Assembly: GCF_002733835.1 (NCBI RefSeq)
Contig: NZ_NVWY01000005.1
Span: 1-64,000 of the forward strand
From: Alcanivorax sp.
Lineage (GTDB): Bacteria > Pseudomonadota > Gammaproteobacteria > Pseudomonadales > Alcanivoracaceae
Length of the DNA stretch: 64,000 nt
Direction: 5' to 3'
Both the position numbers and the translations under genes were made by a program. Below, piece by piece: positions 18,560 through 28,263 of the stretch (positions within the stretch are counted from its first letter, which is position 1; every line of letters begins with the position of its first letter). The notes beneath the pieces are model-generated. The model had not been told where the DNA came from. It worked only from the letters and a program-made list of their open reading frames with translations, and did not search any database.

Positions 18560-18859
18560 ATGGCTGAACGTAAAGACAAGCAGAAGGTGATCGGCGAGCC
18601 GATGACCGATGAACAGATTGCAGTATTTCTCGATTTCCCTCCTGAAGAGGGTGTAAACGGGGACTTCCACTTGCTGGAAAAAGCGTACCGCGCCCTTCGC
18701 GCGGAGGATTTCGCCCGCTTTCTGACGTTTTTCAAGGACCAGAACCGGGATCTGGATGCCCGCGACCCACAAGGTCGCACGCTGCTGGATCAGATTGCCC
18801 AACACCCGAAAAGCAGCGATTACGCGCAGGCCCTGCGCGATGCCGGCGCCACCGCCTGA
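18560..18859 (+). CDS. PA4642-type conserved small protein
   Basis: 99 aa from the ATG at 18560, preceded by a strong GGAGGAG ribosome-binding site. Reads MAERKDKQKVIGEPMTDEQI, then FHLLEKAYRALRAEDFARFLTFF and LDARDPQGRTLLDQIAQH. This pattern resembles the PA4642 family of pseudomonads. No signal peptide or TM; the C-terminal part looks like an ankyrin-type helical repeat. Function unknown. Confidence 0.75.
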   Translation: MAERKDKQKVIGEPMTDEQIAVFLDFPPEEGVNGDFHLLEKAYRALRAEDFARFLTFFKDQNRDLDARDPQGRTLLDQIAQHPKSSDYAQALRDAGATA

Positions 18860-18877
18860 TTCCCGCCCCTCCCCTCA

Positions 18878-18901
18878 CCTGCCCGGTGCAAACCGGGCAG
18901 G
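18878..18901 (+). terminator. Hairpin after the PA4642-type gene
   Basis: Perfect 9-bp stem CCTGCCCGG / CCGGGCAGG with a 6-nt loop, 19 bp downstream of the stop codon; no clear U-tract. Confidence 0.5.
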
Positions 18902-18966
18902 CATAACAACGTTACACTCCAGTCAGCAAACTCATACTGACCAGAACTTGTTCACATCCCGCCCGC

Positions 18967-19018
18967 ATGGCATTGTTATGCCATACAGGGCTATCGGGGC
19001 CCGGCGAACCTGTTCGCC
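18967..19018. repeat. Two small palindromes (REP-like) upstream of the TPR gene
   Basis: ATGGCAT-tgtt-ATGCCAT (18967-18984) and GGCGAAC-ct-GTTCGCC (19003-19018). The second, with its flank GTAGGCGAAC on the other strand, has the look of Pseudomonas-type REP sequences. Confidence 0.35.
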
Positions 19019-19053
19019 TACAAACACAACAACAACAAGAGCTGTAAAACACC

Positions 19054-20274
19054 ATGGCAGCATATTCTGTACCGTTCTGGCGCTCTCTGTGCCTGATCGC
19101 GCTCTGCGCTATCAGCTTGCAACTCCATGCGGCCCGCGATGACGAGGCCGACGACGAAATGGACGAAGTCACCCCGGAAGAACTGCAAATGCAGGAAATC
19201 CCGGTGGATGAACGTATTTTCGTCGAAAAATGGAACGAGGTGCCCTACAAGAAAAGCTACTTCACCTATACCGACAAGCAGATCCGCGACAAATGGGAAT
19301 ACCTGATGCGCGGCTTGAAGGTGCCCTACCCATCCGCCGCTTACATGAAGGAACAGTTCGAAAAGTACCCCTTCATGAAAGAGGATATCAAAGACTGGAA
19401 CGGTGATTATCAGGTGCTGGAGGCTCGCAGCCTGCAGGTATGGCGCAAGTTCTTTGCCGGCGACTTCCAGGAAGCACGCGAAGAAGGCCTCCAGCTTGGC
19501 CCTATCGGCAAGATTCCTGCCCTGTTTTCCCAGCTGATGTACGCCATCTACCTGGCTGATCGTCAGAGCACCAAATACATGATGCTCCAGGACGTGGCCA
19601 ACCAGGCACAAGAGTACTTTGATGACATGGAAGAAGCGGCCGACGATCCTGCGGTGGCCCCCATTGTCGCCTCGGTGAAACTCGGTTACGCCTACGCCAT
19701 TGCCCGCATCGCGGAAGAATCTCCGGTGCCGATCGTGGTCGCCCGCCGTTATATCGGCAAGATCAAGAACAGCGCTGAGGAAGTGGTGGAGATCATGCCC
19801 GATCAGCCGCTGGCCCATGCTTTCCGCGCCGGCGTGGACGCCGGTATCATGCGCCGGGTGGGCAAGTTCACCGGCCGCATGACCTACGGCGCACGCACCA
19901 CCACGGTGGAAGAATCCTTTGCTGACGCCCTGACGCTGGCCCCGGATATTCCCATCGTCAATTACGAATACGCCAACGCGCTGATCTACATGAATCGCAA
20001 GCGTGACCTGAACGAAGCGATCAGCTACCTGGAAAAAGCCATGAAGATCCGTCCGGAATTTTCCATGGATGCGCTGGATGTCATGTACTCCTACAAGCGC
20101 CTGCAGGAAGTGCGCCTGTATGCGCTTAACTTCCGCAGTTTCCGCAAGTTCGAAAAACTGCGTCGCAAGTTCAGCAAGAAAACAGACCGGAACCTGACCA
20201 GCATTATCAGCGACCCGCTGAGCATGGATATGCTGAACAACCCGGACAAATACATCCTGCCAGAGCGCAACTAA
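19054..20274 (+). CDS. Secreted TPR-like protein of unknown function
   Basis: 406 aa with a clear signal peptide (SLCLIALCAISLQLHA, cleavage near residue 27) and an acidic mature N-terminus (RDDEADDEMDEVTPEE). The rest is helical with TPR-like repeats, the clearest being YEYANALIYMNRKRDLNEAISYLEKAMKIRPEF near residues 305-340. The C-terminus is basic (FRKFEKLRRKFSKKTDR). Probably a periplasmic scaffold. The next gene starts 10 bp later, so the two may be co-transcribed. I do not recognise a named family. Confidence 0.85.
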   Translation: MAAYSVPFWRSLCLIALCAISLQLHAARDDEADDEMDEVTPEELQMQEIPVDERIFVEKWNEVPYKKSYFTYTDKQIRDKWEYLMRGLKVPYPSAAYMKEQFEKYPFMKEDIKDWNGDYQVLEARSLQVWRKFFAGDFQEAREEGLQLGPIGKIPALFSQLMYAIYLADRQSTKYMMLQDVANQAQEYFDDMEEAADDPAVAPIVASVKLGYAYAIARIAEESPVPIVVARRYIGKIKNSAEEVVEIMPDQPLAHAFRAGVDAGIMRRVGKFTGRMTYGARTTTVEESFADALTLAPDIPIVNYEYANALIYMNRKRDLNEAISYLEKAMKIRPEFSMDALDVMYSYKRLQEVRLYALNFRSFRKFEKLRRKFSKKTDRNLTSIISDPLSMDMLNNPDKYILPERN

Positions 20275-20284
20275 CAGGCGACAC

Positions 20285-20902
20285 ATGTCCCTCTACGAAG
20301 ACAAGCTGTTCCCGGTATTACTGGATTGGGCCACCCGTCCGGTCTACCGGGACCGGCAACGGCTGCTGGCCCAGGCCAGCGGCCGGGTATTGGAGCTGGG
20401 CGTCGGCACCGGCGCCAATTTCCCTTTCTACAGCCATACCGCCACCGAAATTCATGGCATCGAGCCGGCCCGCGGGCTACTCACCCTGGCCCGCGACAGT
20501 GCACAACAATGCGATGCCCCTGAACGTTTTCACATCCAGGAAGGCGATGCTCAACAGCTGCCCTACCCGGACCAGCATTTCGATACGGTAATTGCCTGCC
20601 TGGTGTTCTGCACCATTCCGGACCCGGACCTGGCGGCGCGGGAAGCCTTCCGCGTCCTCAAACCCGGCGGTACCCTGCTGTCACTGGAGCACGTACTCAG
20701 CGAACGCCCCTGGATTCAGCGCCTGCAAAAAACGCTTAACCCGGCATGGAAACCGCTGGCATGCGGTTGCCAGCTCACCCGCGATACCGCTCGTATTTTC
20801 CAGCGCGCAGGCTTTCAGGCCGAGACGGCCCGCCAGCACCGCCATCCCAAACTGCCCGCCTTTGCCGGCGAGTTATACGAAGGGCGACTGCTGCGCCCTT
20901 GA
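20285..20902 (+). CDS. Class I SAM-dependent methyltransferase
   Basis: 205 aa. SAM-binding motif I VLELGVGTGANFPFY at residues about 37-51, acidic IHGIEPAR after it, EGDAQQLPYPDQHFDTVIACLVFCTI as motifs II-III, and LKPGGTLLSLEHVL as post-III. Resembles the Methyltransf_11 group (UbiE/phospholipid N-methyltransferase-like). Substrate unknown. Starts 10 bp after the TPR gene. Confidence 0.88.
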   Translation: MSLYEDKLFPVLLDWATRPVYRDRQRLLAQASGRVLELGVGTGANFPFYSHTATEIHGIEPARGLLTLARDSAQQCDAPERFHIQEGDAQQLPYPDQHFDTVIACLVFCTIPDPDLAAREAFRVLKPGGTLLSLEHVLSERPWIQRLQKTLNPAWKPLACGCQLTRDTARIFQRAGFQAETARQHRHPKLPAFAGELYEGRLLRP

Positions 20903-20911
20903 AGAACAGTA

Positions 20912-21061
20912 GAAAGTTCAAAGTGTAAAGTTCAAACGCGATGATAACTTCGTGCCGACGCTGAAAAGCGTTCCTTCGCGCTGCGGTACTGTGTGCGGGT
21001 ACTGAGCCATGGAATGGCACGGCGCTATGACGTGCTTTTCAACTTTACACTTTGAACTTTC
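20912..21061. repeat. Heptad element, AAAGTTC type, upstream of the sensor kinase
   Basis: Left arm 20912-20932 is GAAAGTT CAAAGTG TAAAGTT. The right arm 21041-21061 is its perfect 21-bp inverted complement, about 108 bp away. Between them are smaller hairpins (ACGCT-gaaa-AGCGT; GCCAT-gga-ATGGC). The element begins 10 bp after the methyltransferase stop and ends 66 bp before the kinase start. Confidence 0.75.
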
Positions 21062-21126
21062 AACTCGCCCCCACCCGGGCAAACTGCCACACCTGCCCGC
21101 GCCAATTTACCGTTACAATAGCCACC

Positions 21127-22329
21127 ATGGATAATCGCCCCCCCTTATTGAACTGGCGTCTGCGACTGATCTGGCTGCGCAGCCTGCTGGTACTGGTCAT
21201 CACGCTGGCCCTGATTGTGCTGCAGCGTTTCGGCCACACCGGCTATCAGCTCACGGAGCTGGGCTGGCTGGGCGCATTACTGCTACCCAACCTGGTCACG
21301 CTGCTTACGCGCAAGGTCCACGGCCTCCGCCACAGCCAGTTGTTGACGCTGGAACTGGCCATGGACGTGGTGCTGTTTGCCGGCCTGATTCAGGGGTTCG
21401 GGGGCGCGGGGAACCCCCTGTCGTTTTACCTGCTGGTCCCCGCCCTGATGGCCTCGCTGACCCTGCCCATGGCGGGGGGCCTACTGGTCGCCCTGCTGGC
21501 ACTGGGCGGCTACATGGTGTCGCTGAGCTGGTATCAAATGCCCGCCATGAACAGCCCGTTACATGCCCTCAGCCACCAACTCAGCGGCTTGCACAGTGCC
21601 GGCATGGCCGCTGTCTTCATCGCCCTGCTGGTCATGCTCAGCCTGCTCGGACAGGTCATCCAGCGACTGATGCGACAACAACAACGGCAACAGGAACAGG
21701 CACTGGATCTGGCCGGGCGCCGTGAGCATATGTATCAGGTAGCCGCCACCCTGGCGGACCAGGCCCATGAACTGAATACCCCGCTGGGCACACTGGTGAT
21801 GCTGGCAGACAACCTTATTCACGCTCCCGAAATGCCCGACTCACTGCGTCCGGAAGTCGAGCAAATGGATCACCTGGCCCGCAACGTGGCCAGCCGACTC
21901 AAACAGGGCACAGACGCCCAGCTGGAATCCGGACTCCCCCTCAGCGTGCTGATTCAACAATTACAACAGCACCTGCGTCATCTGGCACCCACCCTCAAGG
22001 TGACGCATGCGCTGGAAACCGACCCCCAGGTGGCCGACAGTCAGAGCTGGTTCCGGGTACTGTGCAATCTGGGCTACAACGCCATGGACGCCGGCGCCAC
22101 GCGACTGGCCATCACCGTCAGCAATCATGCGCCGCTTTATCGACTCCAGCTCAGTGATGATGGCCCGGCACACCCGGACTCAGAACGCGAAGGCCTGGGC
22201 ATGGGGCTCACTCTGGTGCACTCCAGCCTGGCGCAAATCGGTGCCGAGCTGGAAATGGACTTTGGCCACAGCTGGACCCAGGCGCGGATTCACTGGCCGC
22301 AAACCGACAGCCCGGGAGCCGCATCATGA
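21127..22329 (+). CDS. RegB/PrrB/RoxS-type redox sensor histidine kinase
   Basis: 400 aa from the ATG at 21127. About six TM helices lie in residues 13-180. The RegB quinone-sensing heptapeptide appears as GGAGNPL at 92-98 (consensus GGxxNPF). The H-box is HELNTPLGTL with His214. The ATPase domain shows NLGYNAMDAGATRL and GLGMGLTLVHS. In RegB a redox cysteine sits in a DRCR-like motif after the H-box; here the corresponding stretch is DHLARN (248-253) with no Cys. It overlaps the response regulator by 4 bp. Expected to control respiration or oxidase genes. Confidence 0.88.
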   Translation: MDNRPPLLNWRLRLIWLRSLLVLVITLALIVLQRFGHTGYQLTELGWLGALLLPNLVTLLTRKVHGLRHSQLLTLELAMDVVLFAGLIQGFGGAGNPLSFYLLVPALMASLTLPMAGGLLVALLALGGYMVSLSWYQMPAMNSPLHALSHQLSGLHSAGMAAVFIALLVMLSLLGQVIQRLMRQQQRQQEQALDLAGRREHMYQVAATLADQAHELNTPLGTLVMLADNLIHAPEMPDSLRPEVEQMDHLARNVASRLKQGTDAQLESGLPLSVLIQQLQQHLRHLAPTLKVTHALETDPQVADSQSWFRVLCNLGYNAMDAGATRLAITVSNHAPLYRLQLSDDGPAHPDSEREGLGMGLTLVHSSLAQIGAELEMDFGHSWTQARIHWPQTDSPGAAS

Positions 22330-22946
22330 ACAACGCCTCTCTCACCCGTCAGCTGTTGCTGGTCGAAGACGATGACTTGCTGGCCGAGCAAACCGCCCGG
22401 GCGCTGAGCCGCCATGGCGCCCAGGTCCATGTGGCCCATGATCGCGAGCAGGCATTGCAGCTGATCGCGCAGCTAACCGCACAGAGCGCCCCGCTGGACG
22501 GCACGATTCTGGACCAGAACCTGGGCAGCGATAATGGCCTCGACCTGATCGAGCCGATCCGCCAGCACTTCCCCCTTTGCCGGGTGATCCTGTTGACCGG
22601 CTACGGCAGTATTGCTGCCGCTGTCGCAGCCACCCACCGTGGCGCCCATAACTATCTGACCAAACCCGCTGGCGCCAACGATATTCTGCAGGCACTGGAT
22701 GCCGACCCGGCCAGCCAGGCCCTGCCCCTGCCAGACAGCCCACCCTCACTGCAGCGGCTGGAATGGGAGCATATCCAGCGCACCCTCGACACCCACGGCG
22801 GCAATATCTCACGGGCGGCAGACGCCCTTGGCATTCACCGCCGCACCCTGCAACGCCGGCTGAAAAAACGGCCCAGTGCCAGCGACTATTCACGTGACAG
22901 CCAGCGAGAAAACCCGCACCACAAGGTTGACCCGCCAGGCAGTTAA
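22326..22946 (+). CDS. RegA/PrrA/RoxR-type response regulator
   Basis: 206 aa. Receiver domain with acidic pocket VEDDD (13-17), phospho-acceptor Asp63 (ILDQNLGSDNGLDLI), LLTGYGSIAAAV and Lys113 (YLTKPA). The C-terminal Fis-type HTH is RLEWEHIQRTLDTHGGNISRAADALGIHRRTLQRRL, nearly diagnostic of RegA. The tail after the HTH (about 25 residues) is longer than usual. Pairs with the upstream kinase. Confidence 0.92.
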   Translation: MNNASLTRQLLLVEDDDLLAEQTARALSRHGAQVHVAHDREQALQLIAQLTAQSAPLDGTILDQNLGSDNGLDLIEPIRQHFPLCRVILLTGYGSIAAAVAATHRGAHNYLTKPAGANDILQALDADPASQALPLPDSPPSLQRLEWEHIQRTLDTHGGNISRAADALGIHRRTLQRRLKKRPSASDYSRDSQRENPHHKVDPPGS

Positions 22947-22998
22947 GGTTCTCGTTCCCCCCGCCCTTGGCTTACACTGTGGGCTGACGTAAACAGGG

Positions 22999-24759
22999 AT
23001 GCAGAGCTTGGCGCACCATCGATACCACAATCGGCAGAGCAAGACGTTCATCCTGATGCTGCTGATGCTGTTTCCCGCCCTTGCGTTCGCCAAAGACACG
23101 CCAAACCTGCACATCACCGGCAACGCCAGCGAGGCGGTAGCCAACAACATTCAGGCGCTGGTGGACCTGTCACGCTACCCCTGCCGGCCGCCCAGAGCCC
23201 AGTACGGCCTGATCCGCCGTCAAATCCTTGCCAACAGTACCGATGCCCTGCAAGCCATGGGCTACTACGACAGCCAGCTTTCCCTTTCCGCCGATGAAAA
23301 CGGCGACTGCGTCAGCGTGACCCTGGACGTGAACACCGGCCCACCGGTGATACTCAAACACGTGCAAGTGGAAATCACCGGTGATGCGGCCCAGGACCCG
23401 GCGTTCACCAAATTGGTGGAACAGGCACAGCTGGCCACCGGTCAACGGCTGCAACACGACCGCTACAGCAACCTGAAAAAAAGCCTGCAACAGCACCTGA
23501 TCAGCCGCGGCTATGTCCACGGCGAGCTGACCACCCACACCCTCAAGGTGGACACAAAAGCCCACCGGGCCAGCATTACGCTGCATGTGGACAGCGGCCC
23601 GCGCTATCACTTCGGTGAAATCACCGTTAGCGGCAGCGTACTCAATCCATCATTGGTTAACGCCTATGTGAGCTTTCAGGAAGGCGAGCCCTACGACAGT
23701 GGCCGCATGCTGGAAACCCAGCAGTCCTTTCTTGGTGCCGGTTACTTCAGTGCCGTGCGGGTAGAGAAAGGCGAACCCAACGACACCACCCGCCGGATTC
23801 CCGTCAGCATCGCCCTGACGGACAACAACCGCTGGTCCCTGCTCACCGGCGTCGGCGTCAGCACCGATACCGGGCCGCGGGTTCGGCTGGGGGTAGAGAA
23901 TCGCCGGGTCAACAAGGCCGGACACCGTTTCCGGGCGGAAACCGAATTGTCCGAAGTGCAGCAAGGGGCCGGAGCCAGTTACCAGATCCCGCTGAAGGAC
24001 CCGCTCCATGAACGGCTGGACCTGCACACCAGCTTCGTCAACGAAAACACCGACAGTAATGAAAACGAGCGCTGGAGCACCGGGGCAGATTATATCGTCG
24101 AACTGGAAAATCGCTGGGTGGCCACCACCTCCCTGGAATTCTTGCGTGAGACCTACCAGATCGCCGACCAGGTGGATCAGGCCGAACTGCTGATTCCCGG
24201 TTTCCAGTTAAGCCGCGTCAAGGCCGACGACCCGGTCTACCCCACCTTCGGGTGGCGCCTGAACACCGCCGCGCGGTTCGCCGATCAGAACCTGTCCTCC
24301 ACGGCCTCGTTCTTGCAACTCACCAGCGGCGGCAAGATTCTCTTTCCCTTGCTGGGCGGGCGCGTCTTGATGCGCACCGATCTGGGTTACACCGAGGTCA
24401 ATGATGTGACCGAACTGCCAGCCTCCATCCGCTTCTTCGCCGGTGGCGATTCCAGCGTGCGCGGTTTCGCCTATGAATCCCTGGGCCCGGAAGACAGCAA
24501 CGGCGAAGTCATTGGTGGGCGTCACCTGGCCACAGGCAGCCTGGAATACGATCATCCGATCACCGAAAAATGGCACCTGGCGGTCTTCACTGATGCCGGT
24601 AATGCTTTTAACGATTTCGATGCCTTCGAACCCCGCCACAGTGCCGGCATCGGCATCCGCTGGCGCTCACCGCTGGGACCGATTCGGCTGGACCTGGCAC
24701 GGGCGGTGGACGAACACCGCGACTGGCGCGTGCACCTGAGCATGGGGCCAGACCTGTGA
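22999..24759 (+). CDS. tamA: Outer-membrane translocation and assembly module TamA
   Basis: 586 aa, Omp85 family. Signal sequence (LLMLFPALAFA) after a basic N-terminus, then three POTRA domains (residues about 35-275) and a 16-strand barrel with the lid-lock motif SSVRGFAYESLGP near residue 490. It ends with the usual GIRWRSPLGPIRLDLA segment. TamA works with TamB in outer-membrane protein insertion or lipid transport. Overlaps tamB by 4 bp. Confidence 0.95.
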   Translation: MQSLAHHRYHNRQSKTFILMLLMLFPALAFAKDTPNLHITGNASEAVANNIQALVDLSRYPCRPPRAQYGLIRRQILANSTDALQAMGYYDSQLSLSADENGDCVSVTLDVNTGPPVILKHVQVEITGDAAQDPAFTKLVEQAQLATGQRLQHDRYSNLKKSLQQHLISRGYVHGELTTHTLKVDTKAHRASITLHVDSGPRYHFGEITVSGSVLNPSLVNAYVSFQEGEPYDSGRMLETQQSFLGAGYFSAVRVEKGEPNDTTRRIPVSIALTDNNRWSLLTGVGVSTDTGPRVRLGVENRRVNKAGHRFRAETELSEVQQGAGASYQIPLKDPLHERLDLHTSFVNENTDSNENERWSTGADYIVELENRWVATTSLEFLRETYQIADQVDQAELLIPGFQLSRVKADDPVYPTFGWRLNTAARFADQNLSSTASFLQLTSGGKILFPLLGGRVLMRTDLGYTEVNDVTELPASIRFFAGGDSSVRGFAYESLGPEDSNGEVIGGRHLATGSLEYDHPITEKWHLAVFTDAGNAFNDFDAFEPRHSAGIGIRWRSPLGPIRLDLARAVDEHRDWRVHLSMGPDL

Positions 24760-27700
24760 TGGGGCGCCAACGTCAAAACGGCGTTGCCTTGCGCACCGTC
24801 CTGACCCGCGGTCTTCTGGTATTGCTCAGCCTGTTGCTGGTCTGCGTGCTGGCCCTGGCCTTGTTGCTGGGCACCGCCACCGGCAACCGCTGGCTACTGG
24901 AAAAAGCCTCCCCCTTTATCCCCGGCGAACTCAGCCTGGGCGAGTGGCACGGCAGCCTGCTCAGCGGCATCACCCTCAATGACATCGACTACCGCTATCA
25001 GGGGCTCACCGTGACCCTGGATCAGGTCAGCGCCGACCTGGTGCCGCGGGCCCTGCTCAGTGGCTGGCTGGAACTGGAAAACCTGTCCCTCGGCACCCTG
25101 CACATTACGCTTGCGCCCGGAGATGACACCGAGCCGCAACCAGCCACCCTGCCAGAGAGCCTGGCACTGCCCTTCGGGATACGTATCGACCGGTTAACCG
25201 TGGACGCCTTTCAACTGAACGACACAGTCCTGGTCAGCAAGCTGGAAGCAGACAGCCTCGCGGCCTGGCGACGCTTCCAGATCGCCCGCCTGCACACTCA
25301 CACCCTGGCCGATGCCACGGTGCAGGCCACCGCCCAGGGCAAATTGACGGCCCCCTTCGATGTGCAAGGCACGGCAAGCTGGCAGCTGCCACTGCCCGAC
25401 ACCGATACCCTGCAGGCACAACGGGCCAGCGGCCAACTCACCCTGGCGGGCCCACTGAGCCAACTTCAGCTGCACCATCAGCTTACCGGCCCGGTGGAAA
25501 TGCAAAGTCAGGGGGAGTGGCTGCTCAAGGATGAGCAATGGCAAATCGCCCTGCAGCATCGCTGGCCTGCCCAGACCTTGCCGCTTGTCTTGCCGCAGCC
25601 TTTGTCGCTGGGCAAAGGCGAACTGGACACCAGCGGCCCACTCGACGCCCTGCGCCTGAGCGGCCACACCGGCCTGTCCAGCGGTGAGCGCAATGTGGCC
25701 ATTACCGTGGACAGCGCCCTCATTCCCGGCGGCATTACCCTGCATGAATTCACCGTACAGGACGGCGAGCAAACTCTGGCCAGCAACGGCCAGATCATGT
25801 TCAGCCCATTAAGCTGGGATCTGGACCTCAGTGGCGATCTCAACACCGCCCTGCTGCACCCGCTCTTCCCCGGCCAACTGGCCATCGACGGTCACAGCCA
25901 GGGGCAGTGGGACGGCGATCGCTGGACCCTGTCGCCCAGTGAGCTGACGTTACGCGGCCAGGTGCGCCAGCAGGCACTGTCATTCACCAGCACCCTGCAA
26001 AGCCGCACGCCCGATGGCAAACAACAATTGCAGCTGAACACCCAGGGCAACTGGGGAGACAACCAGCTGCAGGCCAGCGGCCAGGTGTGGCCACAGTGGC
26101 AACTGCGCAGCGACCTGACACTGGCACGCCTGCAGCAAGTACACCCGGGGCTGAGCGGGAATCTGGCTGGCCAGATTCAGCTCCAGGGCACATATAGCGA
26201 CCCGGCACTTAGCGGCCAACTCACCGGCAACACCCTGGGCTGGCAGGACTGGCAGATTGCCCAACTGCAAAGCCGTTTTGCCCAACTGCGCCTGCCACAA
26301 ACCACGCAGCAGGGAGACATGACGCTAAGCCTGAACGCAGCCCAGATCACCCAGAACAACACTGAACAGGTCAGCGCCCTCACGGTCACCGCCAACGGCA
26401 ACTGGGCCCGGCATCAGCTCCAGGCCAACGCCAGCCGCGATGACGTATCCCTGGAAACCCGCTTGCGGGGCGGCCTCAACCCGGCGGGCAACGCCTGGCA
26501 AGGCACCCTCTCCGATACCCGGCTGCAACACACTCGCCTGGGCCATTGGCAACAGGAGGCGGACAGCACCTTGCGTGTCTCTGCCCAATCACAATCACTG
26601 GCCCCGTTCTGTCTGGCACAGGCCCCCAGCCAGCTGTGCCTGCAAGGCAGCCATACCTCCAACGGCCAGGACAACGTGAACGCAGAGGTACATCTGGCCG
26701 ACCTGCCGCTGGCCCTGGCCAATAGCCTGCTCGGCCCCACCCTGAGCCTGGAGGGCGCCGTGAATGCCGACATCACCCTGCACGGCCCGCTGGACAAGCC
26801 TGACGGCCAATTCTCTCTGCAAACCCGGGACGCGAAGATCACCGTTAACACCGCAGATGCCCCTCCCCCGGTGGAGGTCGAAACGCTCACCGTGCAAGGC
26901 ACGCTCGCCGATCAACGACTCAGCAGCAACCTGACCCTGACCACCGCGCTGGGCAATGCCCAGGCACAACTGGAGCACGGGCTGGAGCTGGATTCCTCGC
27001 TGCAAGGCGAGGTGGATTTCACTCTGAGCAGCCTGGCGTTTGTGGAACTGTTCACCGCCGACCTGCGTGAAGTGCAAGGTCGTATTCGCGGCGACTTTTC
27101 CCTGGCCGGCACGATTCGCCAGCCCATCATGAACGGCGCCGTCAAACTGCAGGACGGGCAAGCACTGATTCCTTTTCTCGGGATCGATATCGCCGACTTG
27201 CAAGTGGCAATCCAGGGCAACCCCCAGGGCAAACTGGACATCACCGGCTCCGCGCAAATGGGCACAGGCACTCTGCGTCTGAACGGCACGGTGGACCCCA
27301 GCGAGAAAAACATTCCCCTGCAACTGACACTCGGCGGCGAGCGTTTGCTTGCCGCTGACCGGCCCGATGCCCGCATCCTGCTAACGCCGGATCTGACCCT
27401 GGCAGGCGACCTAGAAGGACTGAACCTGACCGGCTCCCTGGCCATCCCGGAAGCCGAAATCCGCCCAGTGGAAATTCCGGAAGGCGCCATCACCGTCAGC
27501 AACGATCAGGTGCTGGTCCATCAGGAAGGGGACAGCCCCAGCCAACTGCCACTGGGCATGGATGTGACCCTGACACTAGGCGACAAGGTTCACTTCAAGG
27601 GTTTCGGGCTCGACGCCATGCTCGGCGGCACCCTGCAGGTTGAGCAGAAACCCCAGCGGCCACCGCAACTCAATGGCGAGCTGGTGATTCGTGAAGGGCG

Positions 27701-28262
27701 TTACCGGGCTTACGGACAGAACCTGGCCATCAGCGACGGCCAGCTAATATTCCAGGGGCCACCGGACAACCCTGGCCTGGATATTCGCGCCATCCGAAAA
27801 ATCCCCAGCGAAGGCGTAGTGGTGGGTGTGCAGTTAAGTGGCACCCTGCAAGAACCCAGTGCATCTCTGTTTTCCGATCCCAGCATGGAACAAAGCCAGG
27901 CCATGTCTTACCTGCTCACCGGGCGCCCACTGGAAAGTGGCTCCAAGAGCGAGGGCAACCAAATTGCCCAGGCCCTGGCGTTATACGGGCTGGAAAAAGG
28001 CAGCGGTGTTACCGAAAAAATCGGCGATAAACTCGGTGTGGATGACATCAGCGTGGGTAGCGACTGGGAAAGCGACGACGCGGCACTGATGCTCGGCAAA
28101 CAACTCTCCGAACGGTTGTATCTCACCTACGCGGTGGGCCTGTTCGACGTCATTTCCACCGTCATCCTGCGCTATACCCTGACCCGCAGCCTGCACCTTG
28201 AGGCCCGCTCCAGCAGTGAATCGAACAGCATCGATCTAATCTGGGAAAAAGAGTTGCGGTAA
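24756..28262 (+). CDS. tamB: Translocation and assembly module inner-membrane protein TamB
   Basis: 1168 aa, AsmA-like. One N-terminal TM helix (residues about 14-38) is followed by a long beta-rich periplasmic body rich in Gln/Leu, and a C-terminal DUF490/TamB domain (from about residue 830, with LNGELVIREGRYRAYGQNL, ISDGQLIFQGPPDNPGLDIRA, MSYLLTGRPL). Spans the periplasm to TamA and is implicated in phospholipid transport. Length is within the family range. Stop is directly followed by a heptad element. Confidence 0.95.
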   Translation: MMGRQRQNGVALRTVLTRGLLVLLSLLLVCVLALALLLGTATGNRWLLEKASPFIPGELSLGEWHGSLLSGITLNDIDYRYQGLTVTLDQVSADLVPRALLSGWLELENLSLGTLHITLAPGDDTEPQPATLPESLALPFGIRIDRLTVDAFQLNDTVLVSKLEADSLAAWRRFQIARLHTHTLADATVQATAQGKLTAPFDVQGTASWQLPLPDTDTLQAQRASGQLTLAGPLSQLQLHHQLTGPVEMQSQGEWLLKDEQWQIALQHRWPAQTLPLVLPQPLSLGKGELDTSGPLDALRLSGHTGLSSGERNVAITVDSALIPGGITLHEFTVQDGEQTLASNGQIMFSPLSWDLDLSGDLNTALLHPLFPGQLAIDGHSQGQWDGDRWTLSPSELTLRGQVRQQALSFTSTLQSRTPDGKQQLQLNTQGNWGDNQLQASGQVWPQWQLRSDLTLARLQQVHPGLSGNLAGQIQLQGTYSDPALSGQLTGNTLGWQDWQIAQLQSRFAQLRLPQTTQQGDMTLSLNAAQITQNNTEQVSALTVTANGNWARHQLQANASRDDVSLETRLRGGLNPAGNAWQGTLSDTRLQHTRLGHWQQEADSTLRVSAQSQSLAPFCLAQAPSQLCLQGSHTSNGQDNVNAEVHLADLPLALANSLLGPTLSLEGAVNADITLHGPLDKPDGQFSLQTRDAKITVNTADAPPPVEVETLTVQGTLADQRLSSNLTLTTALGNAQAQLEHGLELDSSLQGEVDFTLSSLAFVELFTADLREVQGRIRGDFSLAGTIRQPIMNGAVKLQDGQALIPFLGIDIADLQVAIQGNPQGKLDITGSAQMGTGTLRLNGTVDPSEKNIPLQLTLGGERLLAADRPDARILLTPDLTLAGDLEGLNLTGSLAIPEAEIRPVEIPEGAITVSNDQVLVHQEGDSPSQLPLGMDVTLTLGDKVHFKGFGLDAMLGGTLQVEQKPQRPPQLNGELVIREGRYRAYGQNLAISDGQLIFQGPPDNPGLDIRAIRKIPSEGVVVGVQLSGTLQEPSASLFSDPSMEQSQAMSYLLTGRPLESGSKSEGNQIAQALALYGLEKGSGVTEKIGDKLGVDDISVGSDWESDDAALMLGKQLSERLYLTYAVGLFDVISTVILRYTLTRSLHLEARSSSESNSIDLIWEKELR

Positions 28263-28263
28263 A

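Noticed and set aside
19018-20286. A 422-codon open frame antisense to the TPR gene
   Set aside because: The plus-strand protein has a signal peptide and repeats typical of real coding; the antisense frame has no family pattern and arises from codon structure.
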